Source: Streptomyces harbinensis
Lineage (GTDB): Bacteria; Actinomycetota; Actinomycetes; Streptomycetales; Streptomycetaceae
Assembly: GCF_900116145.1 (NCBI RefSeq)
Contig: NZ_FPAB01000001.1
Location: forward strand, 186,001 to 250,000
DNA: 64,000 nucleotides
Reading direction: 5' to 3'
The translations under genes were made by a program, and so were the position numbers. Numbering within the stretch: position 1 is the stretch's first letter; each line of letters opens with the position of its first letter. Positions 9,693-18,176 of the stretch are shown piece by piece. The notes under the pieces were generated by a model, which did no database searches, had not been told where the DNA came from, and saw nothing but the letters and a program-made list of their open reading frames with translations.

Positions 9693-11017
9693 GCGAGGCC
9701 AGCCTCTCGGAAAGCGTCCAGATTCGGACGGATGATGGCGGTCGGACCGGTGGTCCCGGCCACCGCGTCCAGGGTCTTGAGGCCGTCGCCGGTGTTCAGT
9801 ACGACCGTCGTCAGCTCCGGGTCGAGCTGCCCGGTCTCGATCAGCTTGCGGGTCACGCCCACGGTCACCCCGCCCGCCGTCTCGGCGAAGATGCCCTCGG
9901 TGCGGGCCAGCAGCTTGATGGCGTCCACGATCTGCGGGTCGGTGACGTCCTCCACCGCGCCGCCGGTGCGGCGGGCGATGTCCAGGACGTACGGGCCGTC
10001 CGCCGGGTTGCCGATCGCCAGCGACTTGGCGATGGTGGCCGGCTTCACCGGGCGCACCACGTCGTGCCCGGCCTTGTACGCCTGGCTGACCGGGGAGCAG
10101 CCCTCGGCCTGGGCACCGAAGATCTTGTAGGGCTTGTCCTCGACCAGGCCGGTCGCGATCAGCTCCTTGATGCCCTTGTCGATCTTGGTGAGCTGGGAGC
10201 CGGAGGCGATCGGGACCACCAGCTGGTCGGGCAGCCGCCAGCCGAGCTGTTCGGCGATCTCGAAGGCCAGGGTCTTGGAGCCCTCGGCGTAGTAGGGGCG
10301 GAGGTTGACGTTGACGAAGCCCCAGCCCTCGCCGGCCGGGTCACCGATCAGCTCGCTGCAGAAACGGTTCACGTCGTCGTAGGTGCCCTCGATGCCCACC
10401 AGCTCGCCGCCGTAGACGGCGGCCATCACGACCTTGCCCTGCTCCAGGTCGTGCGGGATGAACACACAGGAGCGCAGGCCCGCCCGCGCGGCGGCGGCGC
10501 CGACCGCGCCCGCCAGGTTGCCGGTCGAGGAACAGGAGAGCGTGGTGAAGCCGAAGGCGCGCGCGGCCTCCACCGCGTTGGCGACCACCCGGTCCTTGAA
10601 GGAGTGGGTGGGGTTGCCGGAGTCGTCCTTCACGTACAGTTCGCCGCCGTGCCCCAGCGCCGCGGCCAGCCGGTCGGCCCGGACCAGCGGGGTGCCGCCG
10701 GGGTGGAGGTTGGGCTTGGTGGCGACGTCGGCCGGCACCGGCAGCAGCGGGGCGTAGCGCCAGATGCTGTGCGGTCCGGCCTCGATGGCGCTCCGTAGCG
10801 CTCCGGGGTCACCGGTGGGCAGATCGTACGCGATTTCGAGTGGGCCGAAACACGCCTCACAGGCGAAGATCGGGCTGAGCGGGAACCGCTCGCCGCACTC
10901 GCGGCAGGAGAGCGCCACGGCGGGCCCGAGATCGACGGGGGCGCCGGCGGATCCCGGGGCGGCGGAGGGGCGGGGAGCGCCGTCGGGCGCGGGAGTGTGC
11001 GAGGTCAGCACAGGCAT
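9689..11017 (-). CDS. Threonine-synthase-like PLP enzyme under a SAM riboswitch
   Basis: 442 aa. Fold type II PLP enzyme of the threonine synthase family. Features: an N-terminal zinc-ribbon-like part (CRECGERFPL and CEACFGPLE, about 38-58), the PLP lysine in NPTHSFKDR (about 138), and the glycine-rich phosphate loop SCSSTGNLAGAVG. Family enzymes act on O-phosphohomoserine. Two context features argue against plain threonine synthesis: a SAM-I riboswitch in the leader and a coupled sulfur-carrier gene. Together they suggest it exchanges the phosphate for sulfide from the carrier, giving homocysteine; ordinary ThrC activity remains possible. The ATG at 11017 is preceded by GAGGAGAAGG, whose first part is inside the riboswitch closing stem. 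Confidence 0.9.
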   Translation of the reverse strand: MPVLTSHTPAPDGAPRPSAAPGSAGAPVDLGPAVALSCRECGERFPLSPIFACEACFGPLEIAYDLPTGDPGALRSAIEAGPHSIWRYAPLLPVPADVATKPNLHPGGTPLVRADRLAAALGHGGELYVKDDSGNPTHSFKDRVVANAVEAARAFGFTTLSCSSTGNLAGAVGAAAARAGLRSCVFIPHDLEQGKVVMAAVYGGELVGIEGTYDDVNRFCSELIGDPAGEGWGFVNVNLRPYYAEGSKTLAFEIAEQLGWRLPDQLVVPIASGSQLTKIDKGIKELIATGLVEDKPYKIFGAQAEGCSPVSQAYKAGHDVVRPVKPATIAKSLAIGNPADGPYVLDIARRTGGAVEDVTDPQIVDAIKLLARTEGIFAETAGGVTVGVTRKLIETGQLDPELTTVVLNTGDGLKTLDAVAGTTGPTAIIRPNLDAFREAGLA

Positions 11018-11035
11018 GGCTACGAGGCCCTTCTC

Positions 11036-11170
11036 CTCATCTTCCCCGTGACGGATTTCGCCACAGGACGGAATTGGCACCTTCCCCACCGGGAGCCTCG
11101 CGTCCTTACGAGACCGGCGGAAGGGTTGCCGGGGCTTCAACGGGCCGTTCCCTCTGCCCCTCTGGATGAG
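11036..11170 (-). ncRNA. SAM-I (S-box) riboswitch
   Basis: Read on the minus strand, all S-box landmarks are present: closing stem CTCATC (11170-11165) with GATGAG (11041-11036), AGAGGGGCAGAGGGAACGG, then CCCGTTGAAGCCCCGGCAACC split across the kink-turn region, and GGTGCCAATTCC near the 3' side. The 3' strand of the closing stem runs directly into GAGGAG, the only good ribosome-binding sequence for the gene, so ligand binding should hide it. This indicates translational repression by S-adenosylmethionine. Confidence 0.93.
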
Positions 11171-11427
11171 CTGTATTCGATTGGCTGCGCAGCGTCCCCG
11201 ATATGCGGAGGACACCTGCGCTGTCCGAGACTGTAACGGACGCCCCGGACAATGGCTCGGGCCGTCCGATCCGCGAGACGAACAGGAGACAGACATATTC
11301 TCGCCCGAACTGGGCACCTCCGATGAGGGCCATATACGGCCATTGATGACATGCCCGACAGAACCGACTGACGTGATCTACCTGACCTACCCGACTTATG
11401 TGGTCGAAGCGAACAGGAGCGACATTC

Positions 11428-12396
11428 GTGCTGGAAGAGGCTGAGGAGTGGCTGACCCGCCGGTCCTGGACTGCCGCTGACCGCTCGCTGCGACGGCTGC
11501 TGGACGCGAAAGCGTCGGCCGGCCCTGCGGGCAGCGTCAGCGTCGTGCTTCCCGCGCTGAACGAGGAAGCGACCGTCGGCACCATCGTGGAAGCGCTCCG
11601 GCGCGACCTGATGGAGACCGTGCCACTGATCGACGAGCTGATGGTGGTGGACTCCGGATCCACCGACCGCACCGGAGAGGTCGCCGCAGCGGCCGGCGCC
11701 AAGGTCGTCCACCGCGACGAGATCATCCCGCGCATGCCCACCGTCCCCGGCAAGGGGGAGGTGCTGTGGCGCTCCCTGATGGCCACCAGCGGCGAGATCA
11801 TCGCTTTCGTCGACGCCGACCTGCGGGAGTTCGACTCCCGCTTCGTCTCCGGCATCCTCGGGCCGCTGCTCACCGAACCCGATGTGCACCTGGTCAAGGC
11901 CATGTACGACCGCCCGCTCGGTGACGCACCCTCAGGGGCCCACCAGGGCGGCCGGGTCACCGAGTTGGTGGCCCGCCCGCTGCTCAACCTGCACTGGCCG
12001 CAGCTGGCCGGCGTCGTCCAGCCACTGGGCGGCGAGTACGCGGCCCGCCGCTCCCTGCTGGAACAGCTGCCCTTCCCGGTCGGCTACGGCGTCGAACTCG
12101 GCCTGCTCATCGACACCCTGCACCTCGCCGGGCTCGACGCGGTCGGCCAGGTCGACGTCGGGGTGCGCAAACACCGCCACCAGGACGGCCAGGCCCTGGG
12201 CCGGATGGCGGCGGCCATCATGCGCACCGCCCAGAGCCGGCTGCCGGGCCACGGCCCGGTCCCGGTGCAGCAGGGCATGATGCAGTTCGAACGCCTGGCG
12301 GAGGGCGGTTTCTCGCCGCTGACGCACACCATCCACACCGAGGAACGCCCGCCGATGGCCACCGTCCCGGAGTACGCCGCTCGCCAGGCGGCCTGA
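11428..12396 (+). CDS. gpgS: Glucosyl-3-phosphoglycerate synthase
   Basis: 322 aa. GT-A fold transferase (GT81) that joins glucose from a nucleotide sugar to 3-phosphoglycerate, the first step to glucosylglycerate and, in mycobacteria, to methylglucose polysaccharides. Motifs: VVLPALNEEATVG (about 45), VDSGSTDRTGE (about 75), the metal-binding AFVDADLREF (about 135) and GGEYAARRSLLEQLPFPVGYGVE in the acceptor region (two parts). GTG start with AGGAGC 7 bases upstream. Divergent from the thrC-like unit and followed by otsA, fitting a compatible-solute and storage-sugar region. Confidence 0.92.
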   Translation: MLEEAEEWLTRRSWTAADRSLRRLLDAKASAGPAGSVSVVLPALNEEATVGTIVEALRRDLMETVPLIDELMVVDSGSTDRTGEVAAAAGAKVVHRDEIIPRMPTVPGKGEVLWRSLMATSGEIIAFVDADLREFDSRFVSGILGPLLTEPDVHLVKAMYDRPLGDAPSGAHQGGRVTELVARPLLNLHWPQLAGVVQPLGGEYAARRSLLEQLPFPVGYGVELGLLIDTLHLAGLDAVGQVDVGVRKHRHQDGQALGRMAAAIMRTAQSRLPGHGPVPVQQGMMQFERLAEGGFSPLTHTIHTEERPPMATVPEYAARQAA

Positions 12397-12476
12397 CCCC
12401 GGCGGGGCGGACGGCGCCCCCCGCACGGACACGCCGAGGGTGACCGGTGGCACGTTTGTGTGGGGGGCTTCCTGGC

Positions 12477-12488
12477 TAGGGTCGGGTC
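12477..12488 (+). promoter_or_regulatory. Leaderless-type -10 element of otsA
   Basis: TAGGGT (12477-12482) ends 6 bases before the ATG at 12489, and no ribosome site is visible. The same hexamer and spacing precede otsB at 16344. Confidence 0.65.
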
Positions 12489-13961
12489 ATGGGCGTTGCA
12501 GCAGACTCCGAGACACCCCCGGTCCTGGTCGCGTCCAACCGCGGCCCCGTCAGCTACACGCTCGCCGAGGACGGCACGCTCACCGCGCGGCGCGGCGGCG
12601 GCGGCATGGTCTCCGGGCTCTCCGCCCTCGGCGACGCCGCCGGCACCTGGGTGTGCGCGGCGCTCGGCCCCGGCGACCGCGAGGCCGTCTCCCGGGCCGG
12701 CGGCGCGACCCTGGACCCCGCCGACACCGGCGGCCGGCCGGTGCGCATGCTGGACATCCCCCCGGACATCTTCGACGCCGCCTACAACGGCATCGCCAAC
12801 TCCGTGCTGTGGTTCGTCCACCACCTGCTGTACCAGACCCCGCTGGAACCGGTGTACGACGCCGAGTTCGAGCGCCAGTGGACCGGCTACACCACGTACA
12901 ACACCGCCTTCGCCGACGCGCTCGCCGCCGAGGCGGCACCGGGGGCCGAGGTGCTGGTCCAGGACTACCACCTCTCCCTCGTCCCCGCCCTGCTGCGCGA
13001 ACGCCGCCCCGATCTGCGGATCGGGCACTTCTCCCACACCCCCTGGGCACCGCCGGACCTCTACCGGGTACTGCCCGACGCCATCGCCCGGCAGGTGCTG
13101 CTCGGCATCCTCGGCGCCGACCGCGCCGCATTCCTCACCCGGCGCTGGGCGGGCGCCTTCGCCGACTGCTGCGCCGAACTGCTGGGCGCCGAGGTGCGCG
13201 AGGCCGCGCCCGGCGGCCCGGACGCCTTCACCGTGACGTACGAGGGCCGCACCACCCGGCTCGGCGTGCACGGGCTGGGCGCCGACGGCGCGTTCCTGCG
13301 CGAGCGCGCCCACCGGCCCGATGTGGACGAGCGGTTGGCTGCCCTCCGCGAACAGGTCGGCGAGCGGGCCACCATCGTGCGGGTGGACCGCACCGAACTG
13401 TCCAAGAACATCGTGCGCGGACTGCTCGCCTACCGCCGGCTGCTCACCGAACGCCCCGAATGGCGCGGCCGGGTGGTGCACGTGGCGTTCGCCTACCCCT
13501 CCCGGCAGGACCTGGCCGTCTACCGGGACTACACGGCCGAGGTGTCCCGGGTCGCCGAGGGCATCAACGCCGAGTTCGGGCAGGACGGCTGGACGCCGGT
13601 CGTGCTGCACGTCAAGGACGACTTCGCCCGCTCGCTCGCCGCCTACCGGATGGCGGACGTGGCGCTGGTCAACCCGATCCGGGACGGCATGAACCTGGTC
13701 GCCAAGGAGATCCCGCTGATCTCCGAGCGCGGCTGCGCCCTGGTGCTGTCCCGCGAGGCGGGCGCCGCCGCCGAACTCGGCGACGACGCCCTGCTGGTCA
13801 ACCCCTACGACATCGCCGGCACCGCCGAGGCCCTGCACCGCGCGCTGACCATGGACGCGGACGAACGGCGGACCCGCGCCGGACGCCTGGCGAAGGCCGC
13901 CACCGCGCTCACCCCACGCGACTGGTTCCTGACCCAGGTCGAAGCACTGCGCACGACCTGA
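12489..13961 (+). CDS. otsA: Trehalose-6-phosphate synthase OtsA
   Basis: 490 aa. GT20 glycosyltransferase that makes trehalose 6-phosphate from a nucleotide glucose and glucose 6-phosphate in the cytoplasm. Typical motifs: VASNRGPVSY (about 14), RRGGGGMVSGLSAL (about 35), QDYHLSLVPALLRERRP (about 158), HFSHTPWAPPDLYR, RVDRTELSKNI (about 299) and VNPIRDGMNLVAKE (about 396). Partner phosphatase otsB is 1.5 kb away on the other strand. Probably translated from a leaderless mRNA. Related enzymes that use GDP-glucose or make other sugars cannot be excluded by sequence alone. Confidence 0.95.
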   Translation: MGVAADSETPPVLVASNRGPVSYTLAEDGTLTARRGGGGMVSGLSALGDAAGTWVCAALGPGDREAVSRAGGATLDPADTGGRPVRMLDIPPDIFDAAYNGIANSVLWFVHHLLYQTPLEPVYDAEFERQWTGYTTYNTAFADALAAEAAPGAEVLVQDYHLSLVPALLRERRPDLRIGHFSHTPWAPPDLYRVLPDAIARQVLLGILGADRAAFLTRRWAGAFADCCAELLGAEVREAAPGGPDAFTVTYEGRTTRLGVHGLGADGAFLRERAHRPDVDERLAALREQVGERATIVRVDRTELSKNIVRGLLAYRRLLTERPEWRGRVVHVAFAYPSRQDLAVYRDYTAEVSRVAEGINAEFGQDGWTPVVLHVKDDFARSLAAYRMADVALVNPIRDGMNLVAKEIPLISERGCALVLSREAGAAAELGDDALLVNPYDIAGTAEALHRALTMDADERRTRAGRLAKAATALTPRDWFLTQVEALRTT

Positions 13962-14053
13962 CGGCCGGGGCGGGGCGGGCCAGGCCGGGCCAGGCCGGGG
14001 CCAACCGAGGGCCCGCTCCAGACGGCCGGGTCCGGCTCGGCCCCCCGCAGGGG

Positions 14054-15346
14054 TCAGCCGCAGACCGCCCGGTCCACCAGGTCGTAGCCCGCCTGGAACT
14101 GCGCCTCGGCCTTCTCCTGGTCGTCCAGCCACAGGGTGAACCCGGCCGCCGCCGCCGAGTAGCGGCCGTCGCCGCTCACCCCGCCCTCCGAGACGGTGCC
14201 GAACGAGGTGCCGCCGTGGAACCACAGCCCGCCGTCCGCACAGCGCCCCGGGTCGGCGCCCGCCACCGGGCGCCACACGATGCCGAGCCCGTACCCGGCG
14301 CCCGGCGCGAACTCCTCGGCGGGCACGGTCTCCTTCATCGTCTCCAGCGTCGCCGGCTCCAGCAGTTCACCGCCGAGGAGCGCCCGCAGGAAGGTGTTCA
14401 TGTCGGCGGTGGTGCTGATGATGGCCCCGTCCGCCCCGGCGTCCGCCATGATCGAGGTGTCCGTCAGCTCTTCCCTCCCCGGGAACTGCATGTAGGCGGT
14501 GGCGGTGGGCTGCGGGACATACGCGCCGCTGCCCGGGGTGAGCGTGTGCCGCAACCCCAGCGGCTCGATGATCCGCTCGTGCACCTCGTGCTCCCACGAG
14601 TGCCCGGTCACCTTCTCGATGATCATCCCGGCCAGGATGTAGTTGGTGTTGGAGTACGACCACCGGGTCTCGCCCTGCGGATCGTCCGCGTCCGGCAGCC
14701 AGCCGGGGGCCTCGGTCAGGGCGAGGGCCACCTTCTCCTCGGCGGTGGAGGTGGCGAACCGGGTCTCGCGGTAGTTCTCCGGGGTGAGGGCGTCCGGATC
14801 GGAGAGGAAGAGAATGTCCGTGTAGTTGGCGAGACCGCTGGTGTGCCGCAGCAGATTGGTGACCGTGATCCGGCCGCCGTCGTTGCCGTTGCCGGTGACG
14901 ACGCCCGGCAGCAGCTCCTCCACCGTGTCCTCCAGCGCCAGCTTCCCCTCCTGGACGAGCTGGAGGGTGACCACGGAGACGAAGGTCTTGGTGTCCGAGC
15001 CGATCCGGTAGTACGCGTTCCCGGGCACCTCGCCCTGCCGCTCCAGATCGTCGACCCCGGCCCGCGCCGTCCGGTGCGTCCCGGCCGCGTCCACCGATTC
15101 CGCCGTGACGCCGGTGGCCCCCGCGGCCACCACCGCCTCGGTGTCCCGCTCCAGCTGGCGCGCGAACCGGTCGCCGTGCCCCGCCCCGTGCTGCTCGGCG
15201 GCCCCGGCCACCGCGCCACCACCGCCCGGTGCCAGCAGGGCGACGGCGGCGATCGTGCCCAGGCCCGTGACGGCCAGCCCGGCCCGGGTCCACGCCGTGC
15301 GCCGCGACCGCGTGCCGCCGCGACCGCCGTTGTGCACCGCATCCAT
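14054..15346 (-). CDS. Secreted DD-peptidase/class C beta-lactamase-like serine hydrolase
   Basis: 430 aa. Arg-rich n-region then a hydrophobic signal (GLAVTGLGTIAAVALLA), so exported. Active-site motifs of the penicillin-binding/class C superfamily: SDTK (GSDTKTF, nucleophile Ser), YSN (WSYSNTNY) and HGG (FHGGTSFG), in the usual order. Overall pattern and the C-terminal VCG strongly resemble the Streptomyces R61 DD-carboxypeptidase, with HGG in place of HTG. Likely acts on cell-wall peptides, but members also include esterases and peptidases. ATG at 15346 has GGAG 7 bases upstream; the adjacent ATG at 15349 is possible. It is inserted between otsA and otsB on the opposite strand. Confidence 0.85.
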   Translation of the reverse strand: MDAVHNGGRGGTRSRRTAWTRAGLAVTGLGTIAAVALLAPGGGGAVAGAAEQHGAGHGDRFARQLERDTEAVVAAGATGVTAESVDAAGTHRTARAGVDDLERQGEVPGNAYYRIGSDTKTFVSVVTLQLVQEGKLALEDTVEELLPGVVTGNGNDGGRITVTNLLRHTSGLANYTDILFLSDPDALTPENYRETRFATSTAEEKVALALTEAPGWLPDADDPQGETRWSYSNTNYILAGMIIEKVTGHSWEHEVHERIIEPLGLRHTLTPGSGAYVPQPTATAYMQFPGREELTDTSIMADAGADGAIISTTADMNTFLRALLGGELLEPATLETMKETVPAEEFAPGAGYGLGIVWRPVAGADPGRCADGGLWFHGGTSFGTVSEGGVSGDGRYSAAAAGFTLWLDDQEKAEAQFQAGYDLVDRAVCG

Positions 15347-15362
15347 CATCCGACTCCGTTCT

Positions 15363-15402
15363 GTCAGTATCACTGCACACAACGTTACCGAGTGTCACTG
15401 AC
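15363..15402. promoter_or_regulatory. Inverted repeat in the promoter of the serine hydrolase gene
   Basis: GTCAGT (15363-15368) and ACTGAC (15397-15402) with partly symmetric flanks lie just upstream of the start. Possible repressor site; no matching regulator is obvious. Confidence 0.3.
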
Positions 15403-15474
15403 AACCACGAGCCGGATGGCCCCCGGAACCGGGGTGGGGCTGCCCCCACCCCGGCCGGTGGAGCCGACCGGGCC

Positions 15475-16344
15475 TCAGCCGAGCGCCGCCGCGAGGGCGG
15501 ACAGCAGCCCCGCCACCCCGGCCGGCCCGTCCACCGTCACATCCGTGACCGCCGCCAGCTCGGCCACCTCCGTACTGCCGCTGCACACCCGCAGCCCCGG
15601 CACCCCGGCCTCGCGCAGCTTCGCCACCGCGTCGAACGCCGCCAGATCACCGAGGTCGTCGCCGCCGTACAGCACCGCCGAGGCGTCCGTCTCCCGGGCC
15701 AGCGCGGTCAGCGCCGCGCCCTTGTCGGTGCCGGGCGGGCGCACCTCCAGGACGAACCGGCCCGGCTCCAGGGCCAGTTCCAGCCGCGCCGCCAGCTCGG
15801 CCAGCGGCTCGCGCAGCGCGGCGAACACACCCGCCGGGTCGGGGGCGGTACGGGTGTGGACGGCCAGCGCGTTGCCCTTGTCCTCCAGCAGCACGCCGGG
15901 GCCCGACCGCTCCACCAGGTCCGTCAGTTCGGTGCGGGCCGCCGCCACACCCGGGTGCGGCGGCGGGCGGTGCAGGGTGCCGGTCGCCGCGTCCCAGCGC
16001 TCCGCGCCGTAGGCACCCAGCACGGTCAGCCCGGCCAGCTCCGGATGCCCGGCGAACCCGCCGAGCCGCACGGCCACCTCGGCCGGGCGGCCGGTGATGA
16101 TCGCCAGCACCCCGATCCGGGGCGCGAGCCGGGCCAGCGCGGGCAGCGCGTCCTCGTGCGCGTACGCCCGGGTGGGGTCGTCCACGATCGGCGCCAGCGT
16201 GCCGTCGAAATCCAGCGCCACCAGCGCGCGTTCCGGGCGCGCGAGCAGCGCCGCGAGCCCGTCGCGGCCCGCCTCGGTCACCGGCTCCGGAAGGGAAGGC
16301 GAGGAAGGGGAAGAGGGGGAGGAAGGTACGGGAGGAGTGCCCAT
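15475..16344 (-). CDS. otsB: Trehalose-phosphatase OtsB
   Basis: 289 aa. HAD-superfamily phosphatase that removes phosphate from trehalose 6-phosphate. Motif I LDFDGTLAPI (about 45), motif II IITGRPAE (about 85), motif III Lys in RPPGTDKGAAL (about 205) and motif IV YGGDDLGDLAAF (about 225). The first 20 residues are a Ser/Pro low-complexity extension. A leaderless-type TAGGGT sits 6 bases before the ATG, matching otsA. It is followed 26 bases upstream by the DUF3263 gene on the same strand. Confidence 0.93.
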   Translation of the reverse strand: MGTPPVPSSPSSPSSPSLPEPVTEAGRDGLAALLARPERALVALDFDGTLAPIVDDPTRAYAHEDALPALARLAPRIGVLAIITGRPAEVAVRLGGFAGHPELAGLTVLGAYGAERWDAATGTLHRPPPHPGVAAARTELTDLVERSGPGVLLEDKGNALAVHTRTAPDPAGVFAALREPLAELAARLELALEPGRFVLEVRPPGTDKGAALTALARETDASAVLYGGDDLGDLAAFDAVAKLREAGVPGLRVCSGSTEVAELAAVTDVTVDGPAGVAGLLSALAAALG

Positions 16345-16370
16345 GCCCGGACCCTACCCAGCGGGCACCG

Positions 16371-16619
16371 TCATCTGCGCTCGCGGCGCTGCTCGCGCCG
16401 CCGCCGCAGCAGGTTGACCGTCACCGGGTCGTGTGCCAGCGCCCGCTCGTCGTCCAGCAGCGCGTTGAGCAGCTGGAAGAACCGGGTCGGCGAGATGCCC
16501 AGCCGCTCGCGGATGGCCCGGTCCCGGGCCCCGTAGTCCGTCCAGCCCTGCCGTGCGACGGCCAGCACCGCCAGCTCGCGCTCGGACAGCTCCGGCTCCG
16601 TACCCCGCTCACCACTCAC
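16371..16619 (-). CDS. DUF3263 domain protein
   Basis: 82 aa. Matches DUF3263: LSERELAVLAVARQGWTDYGARDRAIRERLG followed by SPTRFFQLLNALLDD (described in parts), then an Arg-rich tail. The central part looks like a helix-turn-helix (GISPTRFFQLLNALL), so a DNA-binding role is plausible but unproven. GTG start with TAAAAT (16631-16626) exactly 6 bases upstream, a leaderless arrangement. Same strand as otsB. Confidence 0.85.
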   Translation of the reverse strand: MSGERGTEPELSERELAVLAVARQGWTDYGARDRAIRERLGISPTRFFQLLNALLDDERALAHDPVTVNLLRRRREQRRERR

Positions 16620-16678
16620 CCGGGCATTTTATGTTCTTACGGACAGCCCGCTCCCGGCCCCTCCCCGCTGCTCCCCCG

Positions 16679-17983
16679 CTACTCCTGCGGCCCCTGCGCC
16701 TCCAGGTCGGCCGCCTCCGCCTGCTCCTGGAGGTCGGCGAGGATGCCCTGAACGTTGCTCCCCGGCTCCAGCGTGGCCCCGATGCCCTGCGCCACCAGCG
16801 TGGACACCCGGCCCCAGGACACCTTGCCCACCGGGAAGAACGTCGCCGTCGGCAGCGACTCCAGGAACGGCGTCAGCCGCACCCCCGCGTCGCCCTCCTC
16901 CGCGTCCTGCATCTCCTGCGAGGCCGGCGTCGTCACCGGCAGCAGCTCCCAGCGCTCCGCGAAGGAGTTGACGTTCTCGGAGGTGAAGACGTACTTCAGG
17001 AAGGTGCCGATCGCCTCCCGGTGCCCCCGCTCGTTGAACGCCATCACCCACGACGCCTCACCGAGCGTGGTGGTGGACGGCGCGGCGACGCCCGGCAGTT
17101 CGGCGATCCCCCACTCCACCTGCCCCCGGTCGGCCTGCCGCATCAGCACCGGGTCGGCGAACAGCATGCCCACCGTGCCGGAGGCGAAGTCCGCGTACGC
17201 CTGCACGCGGGTGGTCGAACCCGGCGCCCGCTCGCCGGTCAGCCCCGGGCCGACCAGCTCGTCCCGCAGCCAGTTGAACGTCGAGGCGTTCATCGGCGAG
17301 CTGATCGTGTAGCCGCCGGTGTTGTCGGTCAGCCCGCCCCCGCCGCTGACCATCCACATGAGCGTCTCGCCCGCCGCGTCGTCGTGCCCCAGCGGCAGCG
17401 CGAACGGGGTGGGGACGCCCGCCGTGCGCAGCGCGGTGGCCGCCTCCAGCAGCTCCTCCCAGGTCTCCGGCGGCGCCTTGGGGTCCAGACCGGCGTCCTC
17501 GAACAGGTCCTTGTTGTAGAAGAGCCGCCCGATGCGCGCCGCGAACGGCATGCCGTACTGCACCCGGCGCATCTCGCCCGCGATCGCCAGCGACGGAATG
17601 AAGTCGGCGAGCTGGGATATCGGCAGCAGTTCCTCCGCCCGGTACAGCTGGCCGGCCGCCGCGAAATCCGCGAACGCGCCGATCTGCGCGATGTCGGGGG
17701 CGTTTCCCTCCGCCACCATGCGTGCGACCTCGGCATTGGCGTCCTGCCAGCGCAGCGTCGTCACATCGATGATGATCTCGGGGTGTTCCAGCCGGAAATC
17801 GGCGACCAGTTCGTTCCAGTAGCGCTGGGTGCTGCCGGTGTCGGACGCGTCTCCGTACTCGGCGGCCACCAGTTTCAGCACGGTCTCCGAACTCCCGGAG
17901 TCCTCGCTCCCGCACGCGGTCGCCGAAAGGCCGACGGCCCCGGTCAGGCCGGCCGCCATTCCCAAGAACTTCCGACGTCGCAC
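16679..17983 (-). CDS. Sugar ABC transporter substrate-binding Tat lipoprotein
   Basis: 434 aa. Family 1 extracellular solute-binding protein. N-terminus RRRKFLGMAAG carries a twin-arginine motif and SATACG a lipobox (Cys about 24), so it is a Tat-exported lipoprotein, common for Streptomyces sugar binders. Typical segments: WQDANAEVARMVAEG, DIAQIG, YGMPFAARIGRLFYNKDLF, PPETWEELLEAA and ASWVMAFNE. No permease or ATPase genes are adjacent. It lies next to nagK-nagA and the general sugar ATPase MsiK is encoded at 39155, so it may be an orphan binder using shared components. Ligand unknown; an amino sugar or disaccharide is a guess. The GTG at 17983 gives an 8-base spacing from AAAGGGG; the GTG at 17989 is too close. 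Confidence 0.9.
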   Translation of the reverse strand: MRRRKFLGMAAGLTGAVGLSATACGSEDSGSSETVLKLVAAEYGDASDTGSTQRYWNELVADFRLEHPEIIIDVTTLRWQDANAEVARMVAEGNAPDIAQIGAFADFAAAGQLYRAEELLPISQLADFIPSLAIAGEMRRVQYGMPFAARIGRLFYNKDLFEDAGLDPKAPPETWEELLEAATALRTAGVPTPFALPLGHDDAAGETLMWMVSGGGGLTDNTGGYTISSPMNASTFNWLRDELVGPGLTGERAPGSTTRVQAYADFASGTVGMLFADPVLMRQADRGQVEWGIAELPGVAAPSTTTLGEASWVMAFNERGHREAIGTFLKYVFTSENVNSFAERWELLPVTTPASQEMQDAEEGDAGVRLTPFLESLPTATFFPVGKVSWGRVSTLVAQGIGATLEPGSNVQGILADLQEQAEAADLEAQGPQE

Positions 17984-18075
17984 CTTCACTACCCCTTTGT
18001 CCAGAAAAGCATTTCTGCCCCGAAGTGCCGCGCGGCGCCGGCAGGCCCGCGCGATCCTCAGAGTCTGCCTTGCGG

Positions 18076-18091
18076 GGTCGTGATCACGACC
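18076..18091. promoter_or_regulatory. 16-bp perfect palindrome upstream of the sugar-binding gene
   Basis: GGTCGTGATCACGACC is a perfect palindrome 93 bases before the GTG of the sugar-binding protein. Its size and symmetry fit a dimeric repressor such as a LacI- or GntR-type protein. No regulator gene is beside it. Confidence 0.4.
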
Positions 18092-18176
18092 GTGACCATC
18101 GGTATCGCTTTCACAACAGCTAGCGGCCCGTGGAGGTTTGACGGGCACATAATTCGGGGAACGGGGACGGACCGGA

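Noticed and set aside
11166..11444. 92-aa forward frame upstream of gpgS
   Set aside because: Overlaps the antisense of the SAM riboswitch and the gpgS start; no ribosome site and no protein features.
13962..14053. GGCCAGGCCGGGCCAG direct repeats between otsA and the serine hydrolase gene
   Set aside because: Short, imperfect, and expected in GC-rich intergenic DNA; no clear hairpin or function.
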